From Bacteroidales bacterium (GTDB lineage Bacteria; Bacteroidota; Bacteroidia; Bacteroidales; WCHB1-69): 64,000 nucleotides of DNA. Below the pieces are notes generated by a model. It was not told where the DNA came from and did no database searches. It worked only from the letters and a program-made list of their open reading frames with translations. Shown piece after piece: positions 47,399 through 55,326 of this stretch (its first letter is position 1; every line of letters starts with the position of its first letter). Made by a program: the position numbers and the translations under genes. The stretch is taken from NCBI GenBank assembly GCA_017649855.1, contig JAGCGA010000040.1, positions 19,292 through 83,291 on the forward strand. Direction: 5' to 3'.

Positions 47399-49171
47399 AT
47401 GAAACAGATCGGCATTTTTCTTATAGCATTATGCATGCTCCTTTCAACTGGAGTCATGGCCCAAACCCAAGACAGCACCATCGCCATTCCCAACCCCAGT
47501 TTTGAGCAATGGTCCACCGGCAACGGATACAGCGTCACCGTATTGATTTTCCCTTTGCAAGTCTTTAGCAGCTACACTTATCCTACCGGATGGGACTACC
47601 CTACCTATCCTGTGAACGAGAGCATCACCTACAGCGGCATTAATGTCAATGTGAACACCAACCTGCCTCTGCTGAAAGTCTCCAACGAGACCAGCGATGC
47701 GCCCGACGGCAGTCACGCACTCAAGTTGCAGAGTTTCATGCTCTCCGACATCATCAGCTCTACGGTCTATGGCCTCGCCTCCTCCTCGCTGGACCCGATG
47801 CTGACCACGACGGTTTTCCCTACGGTACTGTCTACCGGCATCGTGGATATCGACCAACTGATGCCTATGTTGTATGACATCACCGCCAATCTCGGCAGCT
47901 TGTCACAGATGCTAGCCGCCTTCTCCGGCACCGACATCAACACGATCATAGATGGTGGCATCGCCCTGGACGGAGCCGTGCCGGACCGTCTGACCGGACA
48001 CTACAAATACACCTCCGCAATGAGCGGAGACAACGGTGGCATCCTGATGCTCGGCACCAAGTACAACACCGCCACGCACCGGCGCGAGGTGGTGGGCGGC
48101 GGTTATACGACAGCCATGACTGACACGAATGCATACACCCCGTTTGAGATATTCTATTCTCCCCTCTCCGAAGTCAACCCTTCCTATCAATATGTGGAGG
48201 CTGACTCGCTGATCCTTTTCCTGTTCTCCTCCGCCAACACCTCACCCCAACAAGGATCAGCCCTTTATCTGGATGACCTCCAGCTGTGGGCGCAACAGCC
48301 TACCATTCCCGAAGACACTTGCAGCGCCATTTTCAATCTGACAGCCAACAATGTGGACACCACACATGCCACGATAAACTGGACTTATGAGGGCACTCCC
48401 GACCATTTTGAAGTTGAATACGGCATCCAAGGGTTTGCGCAAGGCAGCGGCACGACCATCGACGTCAGCAGCAACAGCTTATCCCTGTCCGGACTGCAGC
48501 CCGACACCTACTACGATGTCTACGTGCGCAGCGTTTGCAGCAGTACACTCATGGGCAACTGGGCCATGGTCACGCTCCACACCGACACGCTTGTACCGCC
48601 CGTCATCCCCGAGCCCGACACCTGCAGTGCAGTATTTAATCTGCACGTCATTGATGTGGACACCATGGCCGCTACGATAGGCTGGTCTTTTGAAGGAGAA
48701 CCAGACCATTTCAATGCAGAATATGGCATGCAAGGATTCTCGCTCGGCAGCGGCGTCACGGTCGGCGTCACCGAAAGCTTCCTACATCTGTCGGATCTAC
48801 AGCCCGACACCTACTACGATGTCTATGTTCGCTGTGTATGCGACAGCGACATCCTCGGGGAATGGGCCATGGTTTCGTTCCACACCGACACGCTCGTGCC
48901 GCCCGTCATCCCTGAAGACAGCACAGGGATAGCAGACTTCGACAATAATCGCCTGCAAATATATCCCAACCCGGCCCATGGGCAGTGCGTGGTGCGCTTC
49001 GAGCAAGAGATTCCACAGGTCATCCGTCTATACACCGTTTCTGGCGTATTATGCCAGGAGATCAATCCCAACAAAGAGTTGATTGAGCTAACATTGCCAG
49101 CCCCTGGTATCTTTATCCTCAGCTGCGAGATGAAGGAAGGCACGGTGACGAGGAGGATTGTGAACTGGTAA
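47399..49171 (+). CDS. T9SS-exported surface protein with PCMD-like and two FN3 domains
   Basis: The 590-residue protein has a signal peptide (MKQIGIFLIALCMLLSTGVMAQ), an N-terminal domain starting IPNPSFEQWS and ending in a SALYLDDLQLW strand (residues ~30-300; resembles the PCMD putative carbohydrate-metabolism domain), two fibronectin-III repeats (~305-395 and ~405-495, each with a QPDTYYDVYVR strand), and a type A T9SS C-terminal sorting domain (LQIYPNPAHGQCVVRF ... TVTRRIVNW). It is likely exported across the outer membrane and anchored at the surface, maybe binding glycans. The gene at 63881 shares its N-terminus. Confidence 0.85.
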   Translation: MKQIGIFLIALCMLLSTGVMAQTQDSTIAIPNPSFEQWSTGNGYSVTVLIFPLQVFSSYTYPTGWDYPTYPVNESITYSGINVNVNTNLPLLKVSNETSDAPDGSHALKLQSFMLSDIISSTVYGLASSSLDPMLTTTVFPTVLSTGIVDIDQLMPMLYDITANLGSLSQMLAAFSGTDINTIIDGGIALDGAVPDRLTGHYKYTSAMSGDNGGILMLGTKYNTATHRREVVGGGYTTAMTDTNAYTPFEIFYSPLSEVNPSYQYVEADSLILFLFSSANTSPQQGSALYLDDLQLWAQQPTIPEDTCSAIFNLTANNVDTTHATINWTYEGTPDHFEVEYGIQGFAQGSGTTIDVSSNSLSLSGLQPDTYYDVYVRSVCSSTLMGNWAMVTLHTDTLVPPVIPEPDTCSAVFNLHVIDVDTMAATIGWSFEGEPDHFNAEYGMQGFSLGSGVTVGVTESFLHLSDLQPDTYYDVYVRCVCDSDILGEWAMVSFHTDTLVPPVIPEDSTGIADFDNNRLQIYPNPAHGQCVVRFEQEIPQVIRLYTVSGVLCQEINPNKELIELTLPAPGIFILSCEMKEGTVTRRIVNW

Positions 49172-49215
49172 GCTTTTATCCGGCATACGGCATCTCTTGA
49201 TCCTTGGAAGAATTT

Positions 49216-49404
49216 CTACCCGTTCCGCTTCCACACCGTCTTCCCGATTTTAGCGATCTCCTTGCGCAACGTCTTGGGCGCCAGCACCACGGCGGTTTCG
49301 CCCAACGAGAGTAGCTCCTGGACGAAGTCGAAGGTGGGACGGACATTCCAAAATGTATCTTCATCCGTGAAGTAGTTGCTAATTTTCTTATTTTTGCCAC
49401 TCAA
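49216..49404 (-). pseudogene. C-terminal remnant of a WYL-domain regulator
   Basis: Only 62 codons. The translated piece (NVRPTFDFVQELLSLGETAV, then LAPKTLRKEIAKI) matches the C-terminal end of WYL-type transcriptional regulators, where a helix and a 'LSLGE-VLAPKTLR' turn precede the final basic helix. The helix-turn-helix and WYL parts are missing upstream, where the promoter of the next plus-strand gene lies. It is therefore read as a decayed gene; a short functional protein is less likely. Confidence 0.6.
49389..49397 (+). promoter_or_regulatory. -7 box (TATTTTTGC) for the kinase operon
   Basis: Matches TAnnTTTGC, 23 bases before ATG 49420; it lies inside the 5' end of the WYL remnant. 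Confidence 0.65.
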
Positions 49405-49419
49405 TAATCATTCAAGACG

Positions 49420-50004
49420 ATGAGAGAACCCTACGACAATGAAATTGCCGCTTTGCGCAAAATGATTGAGCAATCCATAGGGCGGAATGTCACCACACCC
49501 GCCGATTTCACCTTCCTCAGAGAAACGATTGCCGTGCGCTGCCAGGACACGCTGAGCGACTCCACCCTCAAGCGCGTCTGGGGCTACGTGAAGGGCTACG
49601 GCTCCACCAACGCGACAACACTCTCCCTGCTGGCCCGCTGTGTGGGTTTCCGCGACTGGCAAGACTTCCTGCAACATCACGCCACCCACGGCGAGACCTC
49701 CCACTACGTCCTCAACGACACCCTTTACGCCAACGACATCGCAAAAGACACCAGCGTGTTGGTGACGTGGCAACCCGACCGCCGATGCCGGTTCCTGCAT
49801 TTGGGCGAGGGGCATTTCGAGGTGACGGAATCCGTGAACTCCAAACTCCAAATCGGCGACACCTTCCATTGCGGCTGCTTTATCGTGGGACAACCGCTCT
49901 ATCTCTACGACTTCAAACACGGTGACGAGCCAGCCTCCGTCTTCGTGGTCGGCAAGCGGGGAGGCCTCGGGGAAGTGAAAATATGGAAAGAACCGCGCCT
50001 ATGA
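49420..50004 (+). CDS. Unknown cytoplasmic protein coupled to the kinase gene
   Basis: A 194-residue protein without a signal peptide. The N-terminal 90 residues (KMIEQSIGRNVTTPADFTFL ... TLKRVWGYVKGYGSTNATTL ... RCVGFRDWQDFLQH) form a helical module I have seen in several Bacteroidota proteins of unknown role; its shape hints at DNA or protein binding. The C-terminal 100 residues are strand-rich (VLVTWQPDRRCRFLHLGEGH). Its stop overlaps the kinase start (ATGA), so both are made together, which makes it a likely kinase partner or target. Confidence 0.7.
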   Translation: MREPYDNEIAALRKMIEQSIGRNVTTPADFTFLRETIAVRCQDTLSDSTLKRVWGYVKGYGSTNATTLSLLARCVGFRDWQDFLQHHATHGETSHYVLNDTLYANDIAKDTSVLVTWQPDRRCRFLHLGEGHFEVTESVNSKLQIGDTFHCGCFIVGQPLYLYDFKHGDEPASVFVVGKRGGLGEVKIWKEPRL

Positions 50005-51566
50005 ACGACAACATCTCCACATCGGGCAAAGTGACGGCCGACGACCTCGAGTTGTCGGATGTGTTTACAGGGCATGTTCTGCTGGCGGAAGGCGCAGTCA
50101 ATGTGCTCTACAAGGCCCGACGCAAAGGACAGTGGTTCGTGCTCAAGGCTTTGCGCCCCGAATTCCGCGACGACCTCGTACGCCGGGAACTATTGGCCCG
50201 AGAGTTCCAGTTGGGGAAACGGATGGACCATCCCAACATTGTGCGCTTCTTCTCCCTCGAAAACGACAAGGTAATCGGAGACTGTATCGTGATGGAATAT
50301 GTGGACGGCGTCACACTTGCCGACTTCCTGAAAACAAGGCCATCGTTGGCTGCGCGCAAGCGGGTAGCCCGACAGTTGATGGAGGCGATGCGCTACTTTC
50401 ACGGCCTGCAAATCATCCATCGAGACCTGAAACCCAGCAATATCCTTATCACGCGTAACGGCGGCAACATGAAAATCATCGATTTCGGGTTGGCCGACAG
50501 CGATGACTCTGCCGTGCTCAAACAGCCCGTCGGATCGCCCAAGTACATGTCGCCCGAGCAGCAGGCCGGAGAAACGCTCGACGGCCGAGCCGACCTTTAC
50601 GCGGCGGGGGCCATCCTGCGCGAGATGATGCCCGCCGGAGCCTTTTTCTGGCGCGGCGCTGCCCGGCGCTGCACCCGCGCAGACCGCAAAGCTCGCCCCG
50701 ACACCGCCGATGACGTGCTGACCGGCATACGCCGCCGCAAGATGGCGTTGGTTGCGACATTGCTATTGCTGTTAGTGTCTGGTCTGGCCGTCCTGTGGCT
50801 GCGGTCGCACCGTGCCGATGCCGAAGCAATGTTGCAGGCGCGATTCAGGGCCGGCGAGTTCGACGGTCGCCCCTGTCCGGATGCGCCCACGGTGACCGAC
50901 ATCGACGGCAACACCTACACCACCGTGCAAATCGGATGCCAGTGCTGGATGCGCGAGAACCTGCGCACCACGCGCTACGCCGACGGCACCCCCGTGCCGA
51001 TAGACACGGCGAAATACTCCGACTCCGAATCCTATCGCTACTATCCGAACCACGACAAACGGAATGTGGCGGTCTATGGGTACCTCTACAACTGGAGCGC
51101 TGCCATCGGAAGAGAATCCCCCTCCGACGCCAACCCAAGCGGTGTGCAAGGTGTATGTCCCGACGGCTGGCACCTGCCCAGCGTGCCCGAATTCAACGAT
51201 TTGGAGTCGCACGTGAGCAGTATCGACCGATATGTCTGCGACAACGAAGGCTCGCACATCGGCAAAGCGTTGGCCGACACTTCCAGCTGGGATGACTTTT
51301 CCAGTGAGGAGGCGCATCTTCTGCACTCTCCCGGCCATGACCGCACCACGAACAATGCCACGGGATTCTCCGCGCTCCCTGCCGGCGACGTAATCGGAGG
51401 ACCGGAGAATTACTTTCACCAAAGCGCCTATTTCTGGACCTCCACAGAGTACAGCACCTACAAGGCCCCTTACCGCTATGTCGATCATGACATGCCTGTT
51501 TTCGGAATCTATCACGGAAGTCTCAAGCGCACCGGGCGTTCCGTCAGGTGTGTGAAGAACCGGTAG
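50001..51566 (+). CDS. Membrane Ser/Thr protein kinase with extracytoplasmic FISUMP domain
   Basis: 521 residues. Hanks-type kinase domain (~20-240): Lys49 in FVLKA, HRDLKPSN at 140-147, DFG at 161-163, and SPKYMSPEQ at 179-187. The glycine loop is weak (LLAEGAVNVLYKA), and the C-lobe is short. One membrane helix at about 248-267. The outer part (~292-521) is a FISUMP domain (Fibrobacter succinogenes major paralogous domain): TVTDIDGNTYTTVQIGCQCW, MRENLRTTRYADGTPVP, GVCPDGWHLPS, and the end GRSVRCVK. This suggests a receptor that senses an outside ligand through FISUMP and signals by phosphorylation; inferred from architecture. ATG 50001 overlaps the partner's stop. Confidence 0.88.
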   Translation: MNDNISTSGKVTADDLELSDVFTGHVLLAEGAVNVLYKARRKGQWFVLKALRPEFRDDLVRRELLAREFQLGKRMDHPNIVRFFSLENDKVIGDCIVMEYVDGVTLADFLKTRPSLAARKRVARQLMEAMRYFHGLQIIHRDLKPSNILITRNGGNMKIIDFGLADSDDSAVLKQPVGSPKYMSPEQQAGETLDGRADLYAAGAILREMMPAGAFFWRGAARRCTRADRKARPDTADDVLTGIRRRKMALVATLLLLLVSGLAVLWLRSHRADAEAMLQARFRAGEFDGRPCPDAPTVTDIDGNTYTTVQIGCQCWMRENLRTTRYADGTPVPIDTAKYSDSESYRYYPNHDKRNVAVYGYLYNWSAAIGRESPSDANPSGVQGVCPDGWHLPSVPEFNDLESHVSSIDRYVCDNEGSHIGKALADTSSWDDFSSEEAHLLHSPGHDRTTNNATGFSALPAGDVIGGPENYFHQSAYFWTSTEYSTYKAPYRYVDHDMPVFGIYHGSLKRTGRSVRCVKNR

Positions 51567-51665
51567 GGTCGCACGACCGCGCCAACACGATTTCGCAGGG
51601 TTCGAGGCCGTCTCTCCCACCGAATTAGAACAAAATAGAACCAACGTGCGCAAAGCGCGAATGGT

Positions 51666-51674
51666 TATTTTTGC
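51666..51674 (+). promoter_or_regulatory. First of three -7 boxes (TATTTTTGC)
   Basis: Matches TAnnTTTGC in a gene-free stretch; the next two boxes follow at 51777 and 51828. No gene starts at once after it. Confidence 0.45.
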
Positions 51675-51776
51675 CGTATGAAACAGGCAAGCGACCATTA
51701 TGGTTCTATGGTGATCTCCCGTCACACATTTCCCATCGCAGAAAACACTGTGCTATGGAATGGCGCAGCTATATTC

Positions 51777-51785
51777 TATTTTTGC
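51777..51785 (+). promoter_or_regulatory. Second -7 box (TATTTTTGC)
   Basis: Matches TAnnTTTGC, 51 bases before the third box and upstream of the proposed structured RNA. Confidence 0.5.
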
Positions 51786-51827
51786 AGGCAAAAAAACGGA
51801 AAGAGTATGCCGAACAGAAATATTTTG

Positions 51828-51836
51828 TATGTTTGC
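51828..51836 (+). promoter_or_regulatory. Third -7 box (TATGTTTGC), likely promoter of the structured RNA
   Basis: Matches TAnnTTTGC; transcription would start near 51842, just before the paired region described in the next entry. Confidence 0.6.
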
Positions 51837-51842
51837 AGCGTA

Positions 51843-52060
51843 TTTGAAGATAGCGTAAGCTATGGTGTGTCTGTAGAAAAAAATCGCCAAATTTTAGAGA
51901 CAGGTCACACTGATAGGTACGTCTGCTATAGGCGTACTCTTTTCAGTTTTTCAGTGTCTCGTGGCGTTTGGCGATGCCTTTTCTACCTGAAGGGCGGAAG
52001 GGGTGCGCTGTTTTCTGTTTGGAACGATGATATGGAGCCATCTGCGTCTCGCAGATGAGA
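51843..52060 (+). ncRNA. Candidate structured RNA or long structured leader
   Basis: Nested pairing is visible by eye: ATCGCCAAA 51883-51891 with TTTGGCGAT 51967-51975 (9 bp); GAGAC 51897-51901 with GTCTC 51956-51960; ACTGA 51909-51913 with TCAGT 51951-51955; GGTACGTC 51916-51923 with GGCGTACT 51931-51938 (8 bp incl. two G-U) around a 7-base loop. A separate hairpin CATCTGC/GCAGATG spans 52039-52057. A promoter box lies just upstream and the nuclease gene starts 44 bases downstream. An open frame of 126 codons covers the region but breaks none of the pairing and has no family resemblance. Not a known riboswitch I recognise. Confidence 0.55.
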
Positions 52061-52103
52061 TGTTGCTAAAACGGGGCGTAAAATTTGAATAAACAGAAAA
52101 GAT

Positions 52104-53246
52104 ATGGAAAACATTCAAAAACTATTATCAAATATTCGACATCTTGTCGAATTGGATAACAAACAAAAAGAAGAAGCCCGTAAAAGGGGCGAACACTTCA
52201 ATGTGTTCAGTGTGCTGAGGATGGAAACGGCGGAAATGGAGACCCATTCGGCGTTTTTGGCATCGTTACTGAATCCTGACGGCGACCATGGTATGAAAGA
52301 TGCATTTCTCGAATCTTTCATTGCGAAAACTGGCTGTGCCGATCTTAATCTTGTCGCCGACCGATGCGCCGTTCAAGTGGAGCACTTCACTGGCGATGGC
52401 CGAATCGACATTTTGATTGAGGACAACACCGCACGTAAGGCTATCGTCATTGAGAACAAAATCTACGCAGGCGACCAAGATGCCCAAATGAAGCGGTATT
52501 ATGACTACGCAACCATGAATTATGTAGGAGGATTCCGATTGCTTTATCTCACGTTGGACGGACATGAACCTTCGCCTGATTCCCTCAAAGGACTATCCGA
52601 CAATGATATTCAACTCATTTCCTATCGGAACGATATTTTGCCGTGGCTCGAACAATGCGCGAGAGATGCATACAACAAACCGCTCGTTAGAGAGACCATC
52701 AACCAATACATTTCATTAATCAAAAATTTAACAGGTATGAATAGCGAAGACAATATCAAAAATGCCATTGTCGATTTGATGGCAAACCAAGAAAATTTCC
52801 AAACAGCCGCATTAGTGGCATCCAATTTTCAAGAAATAAAGAAACAAATTGTCTATACGGTTTTCAAACCGCAATTAGAGGATAAATTGAAGGAGTTACC
52901 AGAATGCACACTCTCTCATTTTGATTATGGGGAAGGGGCGTATTCCAGCATCGGAATTGAAGTTGAATATTGGCATAATGCTTTGATAGTGTTTGAATTT
53001 GACAAATATGACGGGACGGATGGACTTGTTTACGGAATCAACTGGCCTGAAGGACGACCATCCGACATCGAAATTAGTGGATATAAACATAATAATAATT
53101 GGACATGGAAGAATTTTCCTGAACCTTATTATTGGTGGAATTCTGACACATTTCAAGACATCTTCAACGGCAAAGTAGCTGATGCTTTTATTAGCTGTAT
53201 CAAAGAATTACTGGAAATAGTGAAACAGCAGAACCTTGCATTATAA
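52104..53246 (+). CDS. PD-(D/E)XK nuclease-superfamily protein (PDDEXK_4 type)
   Basis: The 380-residue soluble protein starts with a helical segment ending in ETHSAFLASLLNPDGDHG, which is typical of this family. It then has the nuclease core: GRIDILIED (Asp102) and AIVIENKIYAGDQD (Glu117, Lys119), then YYDYATMNYVGGFRLLYLTLDG. The C-terminal half has a strand-rich W/Y-rich domain (PEPYYWWN) that may recognise DNA or a partner. Such proteins occur in defence islands and phages; a role in phage defence or DNA processing is possible but unproven. It follows the candidate structured RNA. Confidence 0.82.
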   Translation: MENIQKLLSNIRHLVELDNKQKEEARKRGEHFNVFSVLRMETAEMETHSAFLASLLNPDGDHGMKDAFLESFIAKTGCADLNLVADRCAVQVEHFTGDGRIDILIEDNTARKAIVIENKIYAGDQDAQMKRYYDYATMNYVGGFRLLYLTLDGHEPSPDSLKGLSDNDIQLISYRNDILPWLEQCARDAYNKPLVRETINQYISLIKNLTGMNSEDNIKNAIVDLMANQENFQTAALVASNFQEIKKQIVYTVFKPQLEDKLKELPECTLSHFDYGEGAYSSIGIEVEYWHNALIVFEFDKYDGTDGLVYGINWPEGRPSDIEISGYKHNNNWTWKNFPEPYYWWNSDTFQDIFNGKVADAFISCIKELLEIVKQQNLAL

Positions 53247-53347
53247 AACACTCCCTTAACGCTCCCACCGAAAAGCGTCCAACAGAGTAGGCATTTAACT
53301 GTAATTGACAAGTAGCGTAGTTTTTGTACAATTTAATTCAGGATATT

Positions 53348-54310
53348 ATGAAAAAGAGAACGATGTTTTTGGTGATGCTGTGCATTCTCGCTGCCATCAC
53401 ACAAAATGGATACGGACAAGGTCCCGTCAAGAAACCCACCCTCACTATACTGCCAAGCGACAACTGGTGTGCCGCACGCTACTTTATGACAACTTACGAC
53501 AATCAAGGAACGGAAGTGAAAATACCAGACTATCTGACCGCTTTCCAACAGGACTCGGAGCTGCCGATGGTGATTGCCAACGTGGGTGCGCTGCTCACCG
53601 ATTTCGGCTACAGTGTCAAAGATGCCGAACAGGAACTGAAAGCCATCACGGCCCGTGCGCAGGAGGACAACGTGACCACCAGCACCACAAGCAGATCTTA
53701 TCTTTCTGAATCACCGTTGGATGTGCTCAAACGGCGCGTGAAAGCGGACATTCTGCTACAGATTTGGTGGAAAGTGAACAAAGAAGCTGTCGGGCACTCC
53801 GTTTCGTTCACCATTGAGGCGTTCGACACCTACACCAGCAAACGCATCGCCACCTATAGCGGTACCAGTGCGGCTTCCGAAGAGATCATCCCTCGTCTGT
53901 TAGCCAATACTATCCGCGACAATATTACCACTTTTGACAAGCAACTGACCTCATGGTACAACCGGATGGAGACCAACGGCAGGGAAATTGTACTGACCGT
54001 AAGATGTTGGGACAATTGGGACAAAAATCTCGAAACCGAGTTTGATGACAAAGAACTTACAGATTGGATAGATGAATGGATGGCCTCCAACACGGTGAAC
54101 GGCCAGTACAATCTCACCGATGGCACAGAGAATTTCGCCCAGTTTGAGCAAGTGATGATTCCGCTGTGCGATGCCAATGGCAAAGCTTTGGATGCCCGCG
54201 CCTTCGCAGTACAATTACAACGATACCTTAAAAAGGAACCCTTTCTTATCACCGCCAAAGTGATGATTCGTGGTCTTGGCGAGGCTATCCTTGTTTTGGG
54301 TGAAAAGTAA
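53348..54310 (+). CDS. DUF6175 family exported protein
   Basis: The 320-residue protein has a signal peptide (MKKRTMFLVMLCILAAITQNGYGQ) and the DUF6175 pattern: KPTLTILPSDNWC, ARYFMTTYDNQGTEVKIPDY, VKADILLQIWWKV and a late VMIRGLGEAILVLGEK. The family is common in Bacteroidales; function unknown, probably periplasmic or outer-membrane lipoprotein-associated. First gene of a five-gene unit with small gaps (27, 20, 42 and 16 bases). No clear -7 box was found in front. ATG 53348 is preferred over 53324 from the signal peptide. Confidence 0.82.
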   Translation: MKKRTMFLVMLCILAAITQNGYGQGPVKKPTLTILPSDNWCAARYFMTTYDNQGTEVKIPDYLTAFQQDSELPMVIANVGALLTDFGYSVKDAEQELKAITARAQEDNVTTSTTSRSYLSESPLDVLKRRVKADILLQIWWKVNKEAVGHSVSFTIEAFDTYTSKRIATYSGTSAASEEIIPRLLANTIRDNITTFDKQLTSWYNRMETNGREIVLTVRCWDNWDKNLETEFDDKELTDWIDEWMASNTVNGQYNLTDGTENFAQFEQVMIPLCDANGKALDARAFAVQLQRYLKKEPFLITAKVMIRGLGEAILVLGEK

Positions 54311-54337
54311 AAAAGCAACATCTAAAAAACCAACAAT

Positions 54338-55306
54338 ATGAAAAGGATAATCTTTATAATGCTCATAATGACAGGCTTTCTATCCTATATGATGGCGCAA
54401 TCGGATGCCAATGTCTCGTTGTGCGTATATATGCCCAAAAGCAGTGAGATTCCCGAGGCTGCGTTACAATTCTTGGAAAGCCAGCTTGAAAATATAGCTA
54501 CAGAAAACGGAACAGCTGACATGGTGATTTGCGACCGCTTTATTCTCACCGCGAAGGTGGATGTGTTGCAGAAGGACATTGTGGCAGGACCTCCGCAACG
54601 GATTTCGCAGACATTGAACATTACACTACAGGTGGGTGATGCAGTAGATAACAAGCTCTTCTCCTCCACCTCTCTGACAGCTGTGGGCATAGGAACCAAC
54701 CTCACCAAAGCCTATATGGAAGCTTTCAAGCAGATACGGAAGAACAACAAACAGATTGCCGATTTTCTGGAGCAGGCCAAAGGAAAGATTGTGCAGTATT
54801 ATCAAGAGCATTGCGAATCTATCTATGCTGAAGCGCAGGGACTGGCCAAACTGCAGCAATATGACGAGGCCCTCTACAGGTTGGCTTGTGTGCCTGATAT
54901 TGGTACAGATTGCTATACCCGCTGCCAAAATGCGATGGTGCAGATTTGGCAGACCAAAATTAATTCAGATGGTCGGCAATTACTGAAATTTGCGCGAACC
55001 GCTTGGGCGCAATCCCAGGATGAAGTAGGGGCAGAGGAAGCGGCAAATTACTTACGACAGATTAGCCCTGCTGCCGATTGTCAGGGAGAAGTCTCCAAAC
55101 TCATCAGCAACATCACGGCAAAAATCAAACATGACGAGGAGCGTGCCTGGCAGTTTCAGCTCCGCCAATACAACGACCGCGTGCAACAAGAACGCGAGGC
55201 CTCCCGCAACAAACAGGAACTTCTGCGTATGGGCATACAAGCGGCTAAAGATGTGGCGATTGCTTTCGCTCAAAACCAACCGAAACGTGAATATATAATA
55301 TGGTGA
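54338..55306 (+). CDS. Exported protein, second gene of the DUF6175 unit
   Basis: The 322-residue protein has a signal peptide (MKRIIFIMLIMTGFLSYMMA). Residues 25-130 are strand-rich, with ADMVICDRFILTAKVDV and a TAVGIGTNLTKAYMEAFKQI helix that recalls CsgG-like or similar periplasmic folds. The C-terminal 150 residues are helical with Q/R-rich coiled-coil character (RQYNDRVQQEREASRNKQE). No established family name. The next gene's longest frame overlaps its stop. Confidence 0.68.
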   Translation: MKRIIFIMLIMTGFLSYMMAQSDANVSLCVYMPKSSEIPEAALQFLESQLENIATENGTADMVICDRFILTAKVDVLQKDIVAGPPQRISQTLNITLQVGDAVDNKLFSSTSLTAVGIGTNLTKAYMEAFKQIRKNNKQIADFLEQAKGKIVQYYQEHCESIYAEAQGLAKLQQYDEALYRLACVPDIGTDCYTRCQNAMVQIWQTKINSDGRQLLKFARTAWAQSQDEVGAEEAANYLRQISPAADCQGEVSKLISNITAKIKHDEERAWQFQLRQYNDRVQQEREASRNKQELLRMGIQAAKDVAIAFAQNQPKREYIIW

Positions 55307-55326
55307 ACCTCTTGAAATTAAAAAAC

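Noticed and set aside
51575..51640. tRNA-like GGTTCGAGGC segment
   Set aside because: No acceptor, D or anticodon arms could be paired around it.
51678..52058. 126-codon frame over the candidate structured RNA
   Set aside because: No family resemblance, starts upstream of the promoter box at 51828, and the sequence is better explained by paired stems; kept as a possible alternative.
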